Shown here in pieces: positions 34,357-42,801 of a DNA stretch of 64,000 bases. Within the stretch, counting starts at the first letter, position 1. Each line of letters begins with the position of its first letter. The translations under genes were made by a program, and so were the position numbers. The notes beneath the pieces were generated by a model. The model did not search any database. It had not been told where the DNA came from and saw nothing but the letters and a program-made list of their open reading frames with translations. Where the stretch lies: positions 372,001 through 436,000 of the forward strand of contig NZ_BBXD01000010.1 in the NCBI RefSeq assembly GCF_001570545.1. Direction: 5' to 3'. Source of the stretch: Herbidospora mongoliensis. GTDB taxonomy: Bacteria > Actinomycetota > Actinomycetes > Streptosporangiales > Streptosporangiaceae.

Positions 34357-35949
34357 ATGAACGAGATCGCCGCCCAGCTCGGCCAGGTGGGGCTCCCGGA
34401 ACCGGTGAAAGCCCTGGCGAGTCGCCGGTGGGATGTGATCGTGGTCGGTGGCGGCCACAACGGCCTGACATGTGCCGCTTACCTGGCACGAGCCGGCAAA
34501 TCGGTACTGGTGCTGGAGGCCCGGCAGCGCCTCGGCGGCGCGTGCACCCTGGAACGCCCGTTCGAAGATCCCCGGTACGTCGTGAGCCCCTGCGCCTATG
34601 TGATCGGCCTGCTCGACGAGACGGTCATCCGCGAACTCGACCTGAAACGGCGCGGCCTCGATTTCACGCTCGCCGACCCCCAGCTGTGGATCCCCTACGA
34701 CGACGGCACCGCCTTCGCCCAGTGGCTCGACCACGACCGCACGGTCAACTCGCTCCGCGATCTCGGCCTGCCCCAGAAGGAGATCGACGGCTACCTCGCG
34801 TACGAGGACCTCTTCGACCGCATGCGGATCAAACTCCGCAAGGGCGCCCGCGACACCTGGATCGGCGACTCGCCCTCCCGCGAGGAACTCGGCGCGCTGC
34901 TGGACGACACCTATATGTCCGACGTCCTGTTCCACGCCTCGATCGCGGACGTCATCGACGACTTCGTCACCGACCAGCGGCTCAAGGACGCCCTGTTCGG
35001 CCAGGGCATCATCGGCACCTACGCCGGTCCGGACGATCCCGGCACGGCCGCCGTCAAGCTCATGCACTTCATCGGCGAACTCGACGGCGTCGGCGCGGTC
35101 TGGGGCTACGTCAAGGGCGGGATGGGGATGGTCAGCTTCGCCATCGCCGACGCCGCCCGCGAGGCCGGCGCGGTGCTGGCCGCCGGTGTGCCGGTCGCCC
35201 AGGTCATCCCCGGCGAGGGCGTCTGCCTGGAGGACGGCACGTTCATCGCCGCCGAGAAGATCGTCTCCAACGCCGACCCCAAACGCCTGATGACGATGGT
35301 CGCCGACGCCCCCGCCGACTACCGGCTGCGCATCGCCGAATGGGACGTCCGCAGCCCGGTGGTCAAGTTCAACGCCGCCCTGCACCGCCTGCCCTCCTGG
35401 ACGGCCGCCCCAGGCGAGACCTTCATGGCGCGCGGCGTGGTCGACGTGACGACCGGCCTCGCCGAGGCCCAGCGCGCGTTCGAACGCTGCGAGGCCGGCG
35501 AACCGGCGGTGGGGTTCGGGGAGATCTACGTCCAGCCCGGAGCTCCGGAGGGGACGCATCTCATGAGCGTTTTCGGGCAGTACGCCCCCTACGCGGTCAA
35601 GGGCGGCTGGGAGGCCCGCCGTGACGAGGTGGCCAGACAGTTCATCGACCTCATCGGCCGGTACGCCCCCGACTTCGCCGACTGCCTGGCGGACTACGAG
35701 GTGCTCGGGCCGCCCGACATCGAGGCCCGCGTCGGGCTCACCGGCGGGCACATCTTCCAGGGCGAGGTACGGCCGGACCAGATGTGGGATCGGCGGTTGA
35801 CCTCCCGTACACCGATGGAAGGGGTGTATCTCTGTGGTGCGGCCACCCATCCCGGCGGCAGTGTTATCGCCCTCAATGGGCGGAACGCCGCCATGGCCGT
35901 GCTGGTGGATATGGGAGACTCGACCCGGGGAACGGTCGATTGTCCCTAA
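34357..35949 (+). CDS. NAD(P)/FAD-dependent oxidoreductase, CrtI/PYROXD2-like
   Basis: A 530-aa flavoprotein. After about 24 residues comes a Rossmann FAD motif VVGGGHNGL followed by YLARAGKSVLVLEA and RLGGACT, which is the phytoene desaturase/amine oxidase superfamily pattern. The C-terminal FAD-contact motif is YLCGAATHPGGSV near residue 490. No other carotenoid gene is nearby, so a carotenoid role is unlikely; the PYROXD2-like subgroup has no settled substrate. The gene follows the palindrome described above and is followed by a DMT-family gene, 45 bp away. Confidence 0.85.
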   Translation: MNEIAAQLGQVGLPEPVKALASRRWDVIVVGGGHNGLTCAAYLARAGKSVLVLEARQRLGGACTLERPFEDPRYVVSPCAYVIGLLDETVIRELDLKRRGLDFTLADPQLWIPYDDGTAFAQWLDHDRTVNSLRDLGLPQKEIDGYLAYEDLFDRMRIKLRKGARDTWIGDSPSREELGALLDDTYMSDVLFHASIADVIDDFVTDQRLKDALFGQGIIGTYAGPDDPGTAAVKLMHFIGELDGVGAVWGYVKGGMGMVSFAIADAAREAGAVLAAGVPVAQVIPGEGVCLEDGTFIAAEKIVSNADPKRLMTMVADAPADYRLRIAEWDVRSPVVKFNAALHRLPSWTAAPGETFMARGVVDVTTGLAEAQRAFERCEAGEPAVGFGEIYVQPGAPEGTHLMSVFGQYAPYAVKGGWEARRDEVARQFIDLIGRYAPDFADCLADYEVLGPPDIEARVGLTGGHIFQGEVRPDQMWDRRLTSRTPMEGVYLCGAATHPGGSVIALNGRNAAMAVLVDMGDSTRGTVDCP

Positions 35950-35994
35950 GCTAATTCGGGTGACTCACACCCTCGGACTTTCCGGAGCATGCCC

Positions 35995-36852
35995 ATGAGC
36001 TGGCTGGGGTTCACCATTGCCCTGCTGGGTGCGCTCGGTTATGCCCTGGGAGCCGCTCTCCAGCAGTTCGAGGCCGTCGCCCAGGGAGCCACCCTGCGGC
36101 TCGTCCGCCGGCCGCGCTGGTGGATCGGCGGGGCCATCAGTTTCAGCGGCGCCTGCCTCCACGCGGTCGCGCTCAGCTTCGCGCCGCTCATCATCGTGCA
36201 GCCGATCAGCGTCGCCACTCTCGTGTTCGCGGTGCCGCTGGCCGCCTGGCTGCACGGACGCCGGGCGCACCGGAGTGAATACCTCGGCTCGGCGGCCGTC
36301 GCGGCCGGGCTGCTGTGGCTGATGCTGCTGGTCCCGGCGCACAACACGACACCGTCGATGTCCACGAACGAGGGCGTCGGGCTGATCCTGGTGGTCGCCC
36401 TGATCGCCGCCGCGAGCTTCGTGTCCGCCCGGTTCTTCACCGGGGCGGGCAAGGCCATCTGGATGTCGATCGGCGCGGGTTCGGTCACCGCGACCGTGTC
36501 GACGTTCGTGCGGGTGGTGGGCGCCAACTTCAACGGTGCCTGGGGCGATTTACTGCACTGGTTCGCCCTCGCGATCCCGCTGCTGCTGATCGCGGCGGTC
36601 GTGCTGCTGCAGAAGTCCTATGAGGTCGGTTACTTCGGCATCGCCTACGCGACCGTGCAGATCATCGACCCCATCACCTCCATCACCGCCGGGACGGTGC
36701 TGCTCGGCGAGCCGCTGCCGACCGGCGTCGGCCAGGTCATCCCCGCGCTGATGGCCACCGCGATCCTCGTCTGGGGCACCATCACGCTCAGCCGGTTAGC
36801 GCCCGACCACTCGCCCAAGCTCGACGAGGTCAAGCAGCCCGTCACGGTCTGA
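35995..36852 (+). CDS. DMT-superfamily (EamA/NIPA-like) membrane protein
   Basis: A 285-aa membrane protein with nine to ten hydrophobic helices, starting at the ATG at 35995 where GGAG is seven bases upstream; the ATG at 35989 is too close to that site. The order of helices and the PISVATLVFAVPL and IDPITSITAGTVLLGE segments indicate the drug/metabolite transporter fold, nearest to NIPA or EamA types (PISVATLVF, then GEPL near the end). Substrate is unknown. The gene runs into the convergent monooxygenase gene, overlapping by 11 bp. Confidence 0.83.
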   Translation: MSWLGFTIALLGALGYALGAALQQFEAVAQGATLRLVRRPRWWIGGAISFSGACLHAVALSFAPLIIVQPISVATLVFAVPLAAWLHGRRAHRSEYLGSAAVAAGLLWLMLLVPAHNTTPSMSTNEGVGLILVVALIAAASFVSARFFTGAGKAIWMSIGAGSVTATVSTFVRVVGANFNGAWGDLLHWFALAIPLLLIAAVVLLQKSYEVGYFGIAYATVQIIDPITSITAGTVLLGEPLPTGVGQVIPALMATAILVWGTITLSRLAPDHSPKLDEVKQPVTV

Positions 36853-37948
36853 CCGGCGGCTCCCAGGCGAAGACCGAGTCCATCTGCCGCAGCGCCGCCG
36901 TCGTGCCGAGTCTTCCGGCCAGGCCGATCATCGTGTCGCGTGCCGCCACCGCGAGCGGGTTGCGCCAGGCGGTCATCCGGGAGATGGTCCGCGACCGCTT
37001 CACGATCGGCGTCGTGCGCGGCAGCCGCGCCGCCGAATAGGCGCTCAGATCGGTGGTGTACGCCAACGTGATCGCGTCTTCGATCGCCTGGCAGGCCCCC
37101 TGACCCAGGTTCGGGGTCATGGCGTGGGCGGCGTCGCCGAGGAGCGCCACCTTGCCGACGTGGAAGGCCGGGGGAGCGGTCTCCAGGCTGAAGATGTCGG
37201 TGCGGATCACCCTCGCCGGGTCGGTGCGGTCGAGCAGCGCCGGGATGGGGTCGTGCCAGCCCGCGAACAGGCGCCTCAGCTCGGCCAGTTCGCCCGGCGC
37301 CGTGCCGCCGGGCGGGGCCGGCGCGGTGGCGTACCCGTAGATCTGCTCGCCGACCAGCGGCATCACGCCGAAGACCTGGCCGTCGCCCCATGACTCCGAC
37401 GGCTGCGCGGTGCCGTCGGCGATGAACCGCCAGCTCGTCACGCCCGCGTAGACCGGGCCGGGCAGCGACGGGAACAGGGTCTGCCGGACGCGGGAGCGGA
37501 TGCCGTCGGCGGCCACCACCAGATCAGCTCGCAGCTCGCCTTTCGAAGTGCTGACCACGCCGTCGGCGGTGACCAGCTTCACCGGGGTGTTGAGCTCGAT
37601 CTCCGGGGCCTTCTCCGCCAGCAGGTTCGCCAGGACCGCCCGGTGCAGGAGCACGGTCGGGTCGCCGTAGCGCTTCTCGGCGGCCTCGGCGCTGGTGCGC
37701 GACAGCCACTTCCCTGTCTTGGTCCTGATGCCGCCCGAGCCCTGGAACGCCGCCAGCTTCCGCACCTGGTCGCCGACGCCGATCACGTCGAGCGCGCGCA
37801 GCGCGTTGGGCGCTATCGCCAGCCCGGCGCCGACCGGCTCGATCGAGGCGGCCCGCTCCAGCACGGTCACCGCCCAGCCCTGCTGCTTCAGCGCGGCGGC
37901 TGCGGTCAGCCCGCCGATCCCGGCGCCGACGACCACGGCATGTCTCAT
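36842..37948 (-). CDS. FAD-dependent aromatic monooxygenase (PHBH family)
   Basis: A 368-aa flavoprotein monooxygenase with GAGIGGL (8-14), ADGIRSRVR and the second FAD motif GDAAHAMTPNLGQGA. These match the group A hydroxylases (salicylate/6-hydroxynicotinate type). It uses NAD(P)H and O2 to hydroxylate an aromatic or polyketide-like substrate. Divergent TetR gene with twin operators lies upstream, indicating substrate-inducible expression. The length (about 370) is at the short end of the family. The dominant alternative is a tailoring enzyme, but there is no biosynthetic cluster here. Confidence 0.87.
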   Translation of the reverse strand: MRHAVVVGAGIGGLTAAAALKQQGWAVTVLERAASIEPVGAGLAIAPNALRALDVIGVGDQVRKLAAFQGSGGIRTKTGKWLSRTSAEAAEKRYGDPTVLLHRAVLANLLAEKAPEIELNTPVKLVTADGVVSTSKGELRADLVVAADGIRSRVRQTLFPSLPGPVYAGVTSWRFIADGTAQPSESWGDGQVFGVMPLVGEQIYGYATAPAPPGGTAPGELAELRRLFAGWHDPIPALLDRTDPARVIRTDIFSLETAPPAFHVGKVALLGDAAHAMTPNLGQGACQAIEDAITLAYTTDLSAYSAARLPRTTPIVKRSRTISRMTAWRNPLAVAARDTMIGLAGRLGTTAALRQMDSVFAWEPPVRP

Positions 37949-37971
37949 TTCGGGGCCCCTCAGGAAAGGAA

Positions 37972-38013
37972 ACTACATCTGTAGTATGCAGAGGTTAACA
38001 CTACATGTGTAGT
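37972..38013. promoter_or_regulatory. Twin operators between PHBH-like gene and tetR
   Basis: ACTACATCTGTAGT (37972-37985) and ACTACATGTGTAGT (38000-38013) are 6-bp inverted repeats with a 2-bp centre and the same half-site, centred 28 bp apart in the divergent promoter region. The second covers an ATG at 38005, which argues that the regulator's true start is the downstream GTG at 38023. Confidence 0.85.
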
Positions 38014-38022
38014 CTGCGCGAG

Positions 38023-38607
38023 GTGAGCACTGACCGGACGCGACTCATCGGGGACGCGGCGATCGAGATCCTCGCCGACCTGGGCATGCGCGGGCTGACC
38101 CACCGCGCGGTCGACGCGGCGGCCGGGCTGCCGGCCGGGTCGACGTCCAACCTGGCCCGCAGCCGCGCCGCGCTGCTGGAACTCGCGCTGGCCCGGCTGA
38201 CCGAGCTGGAGGACGAGCACTTCGCCGAGCTGCTGACCCAGCCGCTTCCCGTCGATCGCCGGGAGGCCATGGTCGAGCTGCTGGCGGTGTCGACGTACAA
38301 GATGACGGGCGTCGACCGGCGGCGCAGCGTCGCCCGCTACGAACTGGCGCTGGAGGCCACCCGGCGGCCCGAGTTGCGCGCCGTCTACGACGACATCGGG
38401 CGTCGCTACCGCGAGCCGTCCGTCGCCATGTTCGCCGCCGCCGGGACCTCCGACCCGGCCCGGCACGGCCGCCAGCTCGTCGCCTTCACCGAAGGGCTGC
38501 TGTTCGACGCCGTGGTCGGCGCCGGGGGCGCGCCCACGCTCGGCGACCTGCGGGCCGCGTTCGCCGAATACCTGTCGGCCGTGTTCAGGGACGCGTCGCC
38601 GACCTGA
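38023..38607 (+). CDS. TetR-family transcriptional regulator
   Basis: A 194-aa regulator. The helix-turn-helix is in residues about 10-50 (LADLGMRGLTHRAVDAAAGL and then STSNLARSRAALL) and a helical ligand domain follows. Start at the GTG 38023 is chosen because the ATG at 38005 lies inside an operator. It is divergent from the PHBH-like monooxygenase and most likely represses it in the absence of an aromatic substrate. The 3' end overlaps the convergent YdeI-like gene by 23 bp. Confidence 0.87.
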   Translation: MSTDRTRLIGDAAIEILADLGMRGLTHRAVDAAAGLPAGSTSNLARSRAALLELALARLTELEDEHFAELLTQPLPVDRREAMVELLAVSTYKMTGVDRRRSVARYELALEATRRPELRAVYDDIGRRYREPSVAMFAAAGTSDPARHGRQLVAFTEGLLFDAVVGAGGAPTLGDLRAAFAEYLSAVFRDASPT

Positions 38608-39160
38608 TGCGGCGGCCGGCCCCCGAGTCCTCGATCAGGGTCGCGAGGCGGCGCAGCCGGGTCTCCTCCTTCTTGGCGCTGATGACCCAGTAGATGGCGG
38701 TCCGGCGATACCAGGGGGCCTGGCCCTCGAACCAGTCCCAGGCGGCCTTGTCCTCCTGGAACCGCGCGGCGTACTCCTCCGGCAGTTCGGCGGCCTGACG
38801 CTGTTCGTAGGCGTAGATCTCGGACCGTTCCGCGGAGCGGGCCTCGAAGGCGGCCAGGCCCGTCTCGTGGACGACGCCCGTCTCGATCAGCTCGCGGATG
38901 CGACTGATGTTCACCGAGCTCCACGTGCTGCGCGGCTTGCGGGGGGTGAAGCGGATGACGTAGGACTCGGGGCCGAGGCTCTTGCGCACGCCGTCGATCC
39001 AGCCGAAGCAGAGCGCCTGGTCGACCGACTCCGGCCAGGTGAGGCTCGGCCTGCCGGTGGAGCGTTTGTGGAAGCCGACCCACAGTTCGGTCTCGGCGGC
39101 GTGGTTGGCGGCCAGCCAGGCGTACAGCTCGTCGGGGGTTTCGAAGAACGTCGGTTCCAT
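38585..39160 (-). CDS. YdeI/OmdA-family protein
   Basis: A 191-aa soluble protein. The N-terminus contains FETPDELYAWLAANH and ELWVGFHKRSTGRPSLTWPE, and LCFGWIDG and RFTPRKPRSTWS follow. These are the hallmarks of the YdeI/OmpD-associated family, some members of which protect against bacteriocins or peptides. A basic C-terminal tail (RRIRSATR) follows. Single-gene transcription unit; divergent from the acyl-CoA catabolic operon. The molecular function is not established in the family. Confidence 0.83.
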   Translation of the reverse strand: MEPTFFETPDELYAWLAANHAAETELWVGFHKRSTGRPSLTWPESVDQALCFGWIDGVRKSLGPESYVIRFTPRKPRSTWSSVNISRIRELIETGVVHETGLAAFEARSAERSEIYAYEQRQAAELPEEYAARFQEDKAAWDWFEGQAPWYRRTAIYWVISAKKEETRLRRLATLIEDSGAGRRIRSATRP

Positions 39161-39266
39161 GGGCAGTCACCCTAGGGTCGTGGGGGTCCGGCCGACCCGA
39201 ACCACATGTCCTGATATATCCAGAAAAAACGCCGTGTCGTGGTTGTGTCCAGCCCGTGTCGACAGT

Positions 39267-39286
39267 CATACCGGCTGGTCGGTATG
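39267..39286 (+). promoter_or_regulatory. TetR operator upstream of the acyl-CoA operon
   Basis: CATACCG-GCTGGT-CGGTATG is an inverted repeat with perfect 7-bp arms, whose core ACCGGCTGGTCGGT (39270-39283) is the same as the site before the TetR gene at 44715 except for one base. It ends 10 bases before the GTG start at 39297, so it should control the whole kinase and dehydrogenase operon. Confidence 0.8.
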
Positions 39287-39296
39287 CTCGCGAGCT

Positions 39297-40241
39297 GTGA
39301 AAGTGCCCGGACTGGATCTCGACCGTCTCGCCGCCCGTCTCGAAACCGCCGGCGTCACCCGTGGCCCGCTGACCGCCGAACTGATCGAGGGCGGCAAGTC
39401 CAATCTCACCTACATCGTCCGTGACGCGGAGCGGACCGTCGTGGTGCGCCGCCCGCCGCTCGGCCACGTGCTGGCCACCGCCCACGACATGGGCCGGGAG
39501 TTCCGGGTGATGGGCGCGCTGCAGCACACCGACGTGCCGGTGCCGCGCATGTTCCACTTCTGCGACGACGTCGAGGTGGCCGGCGCGCCCTTCTACGTCA
39601 TGGAATACGTCGAGGGCACCCCCACGCCGCTGTCTCAGGAGGTGGGGGAGCATCTGGCCGACGTACTGGCGAGACTGCACGTGATCGATCCGGCCGCCGT
39701 GGGCCTGAGCGACTTCGGGCGGCCTGAGGGGTTCCTCGACCGGCAGGTCAAGCGGTGGAAGCGGCAGCTCGACGCCTCCCGCAGCCGCGAGGTCGCCGGG
39801 ATCGACGAGCTGTTCGCCCGGCTGGCCGGCGACGTGCCGGGGTCGGGGGCGCCCGCGATCGTCCACGGCGACTTCAAGCTGGGCAACACGCTGATGCGCG
39901 ACGGAAGAGTGGCGGCGGTGCTCGACTGGGAGATGTCGACCCTCGGCGACCCGCTCACCGACCTCGCGCTGTTCGTGCTCTACGCCGACTTCCCGAACCT
40001 CGACATCGGCGCGCTCGGCGGCGAGGTCGACGTGACCGCGCTGACCGCCCGCTACGCCGCGGAGTCGGGCCGCGACGTGTCCCGGCTGGGCTGGTATGTC
40101 GGGCTGGCCTGCTTCAAGCTGGCCGTCATCACCGAGGGGATCTACTTCCGTTTCACCCAGGGCCTGACGGTCGGCGCCGGGTTCGCCGACATCGGGGACA
40201 TCGTCGCGCCGCTCGTCGAGCGCGGCCTTCGGGAGGTCTGA
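39297..40241 (+). CDS. Aminoglycoside-phosphotransferase-family kinase (ACAD10/11 type)
   Basis: A 314-aa kinase fold protein with the ATP-binding N-lobe (EGGKSNLTYIV near 33), the catalytic loop IVHGDFKLGN and the metal-binding DWEMSTLGDP. This subgroup is homologous to the N-terminal kinase domains of mitochondrial ACAD10/ACAD11, which phosphorylate 4-hydroxyacyl-CoAs before dehydrogenation. The gene directly precedes (3 bp) an acyl-CoA dehydrogenase, the same pairing as in ACAD10/11. GTG start at 39297 just after the TetR operator. Role in 4-hydroxy acid catabolism is inferred. Confidence 0.87.
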   Translation: MKVPGLDLDRLAARLETAGVTRGPLTAELIEGGKSNLTYIVRDAERTVVVRRPPLGHVLATAHDMGREFRVMGALQHTDVPVPRMFHFCDDVEVAGAPFYVMEYVEGTPTPLSQEVGEHLADVLARLHVIDPAAVGLSDFGRPEGFLDRQVKRWKRQLDASRSREVAGIDELFARLAGDVPGSGAPAIVHGDFKLGNTLMRDGRVAAVLDWEMSTLGDPLTDLALFVLYADFPNLDIGALGGEVDVTALTARYAAESGRDVSRLGWYVGLACFKLAVITEGIYFRFTQGLTVGAGFADIGDIVAPLVERGLREV

Positions 40242-40244
40242 CAC

Positions 40245-41438
40245 ATGGATTTCGCCTTCGACGCGACGACTGAGGCCTATCGGGAGAAGCTCGAGGCCTT
40301 CATGGCCGAGCACGTCTACCCGGCCGAGCCGGTCTTCGAGGAGCAGGCCGCTTCGGGCGGCTGGGGCGCTCCGCCGATTCTCGACGAGCTCAAGGCCGAG
40401 GCCAGGAAGCGCGGGCTCTGGAACCTGTTCCTCCCGAGCGCGGGACTGACCAATCTTCAGTACGCCCCCCTCGCCGAGATCATGGGCCGATCGCCGGCCA
40501 TCGCCCCGGTCGCGACCAACTGCGCCGCCCCCGACACCGGGAACATGGAGGTGCTGCACCAGTTCGGCACCGACGACCAGAAGAAGCGGTGGCTCGAACC
40601 GCTGCTGAACGGCGAGATCCGCTCGTCGTTCGCGATGACCGAACCCGACGTGGCCTCCTCCGACGCGACGAACATCGCCACCTCGATCGTCCGGGACGGC
40701 GACGAATACGTCGTCAACGGCCGCAAGTGGTTCATCACCGGTGCGATGAACCCCAACTGCGCGATCTTCATCGTGATGGGCAAGACCGATCCCGAGGCGC
40801 CCAAACACCGGCAGCAGAGCCAGATCCTGATCCCGCGCGACACCCCCGGCCTGACCGTCAAGCGCGGCATGTCGGTCTTCGGCTACACCGACAACGACCA
40901 CGGCGGCCACGCCGAAGTGATCTTCGAGGACGTCCGCGTCCCGGCGGCCAACCTCATCGGTGAGGAGGGCGGCGGCTTCGCCATCGCGCAGGCCCGGCTC
41001 GGGCCCGGCCGCATCCACCACTGCATGCGCCTCATCGGCATGGCCGAACGGGCCATCGAGCTGATGTGCCGGCGGGCCTTGGCCCGCACGGCGTTCGGGA
41101 AGCCGGTGGCGCAGCAGGGGGTCGTCCAGGACTGGATCGCCGAATCGCGCGTGAAGGTCGAGCAGCTCCGGCTGCTCGTGCTGAAAACGGCCTGGCTGAT
41201 GGACACCGCCGGCAACCGGGGCGCGCACACCGAGATCCAGGCCATCAAGATCGCCACCCCGATCACGGTGGAGTGGATCCTCGACAAGGCCATCCAGGTC
41301 CACGGGGCGGGCGGCGTCAGCCAGGACTTCCCGCTGGCCGCGCTGTGGGCCGGGGCCCGCAGCCTGCGCTTCGCCGACGGGCCCGACGAGGTCCACAAGC
41401 GGTCCCTGGCCTACCGGGAACTGAAGAAGCACACGTGA
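40245..41438 (+). CDS. Acyl-CoA dehydrogenase, ACAD10/11 type
   Basis: A 397-aa flavoenzyme with the FAD-binding motif [15 protein letters not shown] near residue 126, the [13 protein letters not shown] segment and the C-terminal [15 protein letters not shown]. It lies 3 bp after the kinase gene, and the two together resemble the fused human ACAD10/11. It should oxidise or eliminate phosphate from 4-phosphoacyl-CoA esters or oxidise branched acyl-CoA. ATG start with a reasonable context. Two further dehydrogenase genes follow, after a 190-bp gap containing direct repeats. Confidence 0.9.
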   Translation: MDFAFDATTEAYREKLEAFMAEHVYPAEPVFEEQAASGGWGAPPILDELKAEARKRGLWNLFLPSAGLTNLQYAPLAEIMGRSPAIAPVATNCAAPDTGNMEVLHQFGTDDQKKRWLEPLLNGEIRSSFAMTEPDVASSDATNIATSIVRDGDEYVVNGRKWFITGAMNPNCAIFIVMGKTDPEAPKHRQQSQILIPRDTPGLTVKRGMSVFGYTDNDHGGHAEVIFEDVRVPAANLIGEEGGGFAIAQARLGPGRIHHCMRLIGMAERAIELMCRRALARTAFGKPVAQQGVVQDWIAESRVKVEQLRLLVLKTAWLMDTAGNRGAHTEIQAIKIATPITVEWILDKAIQVHGAGGVSQDFPLAALWAGARSLRFADGPDEVHKRSLAYRELKKHT

Positions 41439-41494
41439 TTCCACCGATACCGGACCGAAGAGCCGGTGCGGTACGACTTCTTACTTGAGGCAGA

Positions 41495-41557
41495 TCACAG
41501 CGCGAGCCACGACCGGTCCTGTCTTCTGGGCAGGTTCACAGCGCGAGCCACGACCGG
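41495..41557 (+). repeat. Direct repeat, two 22-bp copies with 41-bp period
   Basis: A 22-bp sequence beginning TCACAGCGCGAGCCACGA occurs identically at 41495-41516 and 41536-41557. Its flanks are also alike (CAG precedes both). It lies in the 190-bp gap between two acyl-CoA dehydrogenase genes. It could be a duplication scar or a binding array; no function is known. Confidence 0.8.
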
Positions 41558-41563
41558 ACTTCG

Positions 41564-41597
41564 TCCGTCCGCGTCTCGCGCTCCGTCCGCGTCTCGC
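41564..41597 (+). repeat. Direct repeat, two 16-bp copies with 18-bp period
   Basis: TCCGTCCGCGTCTCGC occurs at 41564-41579 and 41582-41597, immediately after the 22-bp repeats and just before the ribosome site of the next gene. A second local duplication in the same short gap suggests the spacer has grown by slippage. Confidence 0.8.
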
Positions 41598-41628
41598 TTG
41601 GCACGGCACGTCAGACAGGGGAAACCAC

Positions 41629-42801
41629 GTGGTGGACGCGACGACGGTCAGGCAACGCGCGGAGGCGTTCCTGGCCGAGCACGACCCTTCGGAGCTGAGT
41701 CCGCTCGACTGGCTGCGGGCCAGGTTCGACGCCGGGCTGGCCTGGGTGCACTTTCCCGAAGGGCTGGGTGGCCTGGGCGCCCCGCGCGACCTGCAGGGGG
41801 TCGTCGACCAGCTCTTCCGGGGCACCCCCGACAACAACCCCGGCCGCATCGGCATCGGGCTCGGCATGGCCGCGCCGACGATCCTCGCCTTCGGCACCGA
41901 GGAGCAGCGGCGGCGCTTCCTGCGCCCGCTGTGGACCGGCGAGGAGGTGTGGTGCCAGTTGTTCTCCGAGCCCGGCGCCGGTTCCGACCTGGCGAGCCTG
42001 GCGACCAGGGCGGTCCGCGACGGCGACGACTGGGTCGTCGACGGTCAGAAGGTCTGGACGTCCAGTGCGCACCTGGCCCGCTGGGGCATCCTGGTCGCCC
42101 GGCACGACCCCGACCTGCCCAAACACCGAGGGCTGACCTACTTCGTCTGTGACATGGAGGCGCCGGGCGTCGAGGTGCGGCCGCTGCGCCAGATCACCGG
42201 CGAGGCCGAGTTCAACGAGGTCTTCCTGACCGGTGTCCGGCTCGGCGACGACCTGCGGCTGGGCGAGATCGGCGACGGCTGGAAGGTCGCCCAGACGACC
42301 CTCATGAACGAACGCGTCGCCATCGGCACGGCCGGGTCGCCGCGCCGCACCATGATGGGCATCTTCGCCGAGTCGTGGAACGAGCGTCCCGAGTCGCGCA
42401 CGCACGACCTGCACCAGCGGGCGCTGGGGCTGTGGGTGCAGGGCGAGGTGATGCGGCTGACCGGACAGCGGCTGCGCGAGCAGCTCCTCGCCGGGCACCC
42501 AGGACCGGAGGGTTCGGGGATGAAGCTGCTGTTCTCGCGGCACCACCAGGAGGTCTCGGCGCTGGAGGTCGAGTTCCTGCGCGAAGACGGCCTGACCTAC
42601 GACGACTGGACCTTCCGCCGCCCCGACGGGGTCGACTTCCTCGGCCGCGGGGCCGGATATCGCTACCTGCGCGCCAAGGGCAACTCGATCGAGGGCGGCA
42701 CGTCCGAGATCCTCCGCAACATCGTGGCCGAGCGGGTGCTCGGGCTGCCGGCGGAACCCCGAACCGACGTCGCCGTGCCCTGGAAGGACCTGCCTCGATG
42801 A
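41629..42801 (+). CDS. Acyl-CoA dehydrogenase (FadE-type)
   Basis: A 390-aa flavoenzyme with CQLFSEPGAGSDLAS and the TSSAHLARWGI segment typical of FadE-like enzymes. The C-terminal GNSIEGGTSEILRNIVAERVLGLP carries the usual FAD-contacting Gly-rich turn. The GTG start at 41629 follows AGGGGA by six bases. Its stop overlaps the next gene by 4 bp (ATGA). Actinobacterial steroid and cyclic-compound degraders use heteromeric pairs of FadE proteins of this kind encoded by adjacent genes; the two here are probably such an alpha2beta2 pair. Confidence 0.9.
   Translation: MVDATTVRQRAEAFLAEHDPSELSPLDWLRARFDAGLAWVHFPEGLGGLGAPRDLQGVVDQLFRGTPDNNPGRIGIGLGMAAPTILAFGTEEQRRRFLRPLWTGEEVWCQLFSEPGAGSDLASLATRAVRDGDDWVVDGQKVWTSSAHLARWGILVARHDPDLPKHRGLTYFVCDMEAPGVEVRPLRQITGEAEFNEVFLTGVRLGDDLRLGEIGDGWKVAQTTLMNERVAIGTAGSPRRTMMGIFAESWNERPESRTHDLHQRALGLWVQGEVMRLTGQRLREQLLAGHPGPEGSGMKLLFSRHHQEVSALEVEFLREDGLTYDDWTFRRPDGVDFLGRGAGYRYLRAKGNSIEGGTSEILRNIVAERVLGLPAEPRTDVAVPWKDLPR

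Noticed and set aside
41495-41597. CRISPR-like array in the dehydrogenase spacer
   Set aside because: Only two copies of each repeat, spacers are themselves repeated, and no cas genes are near.
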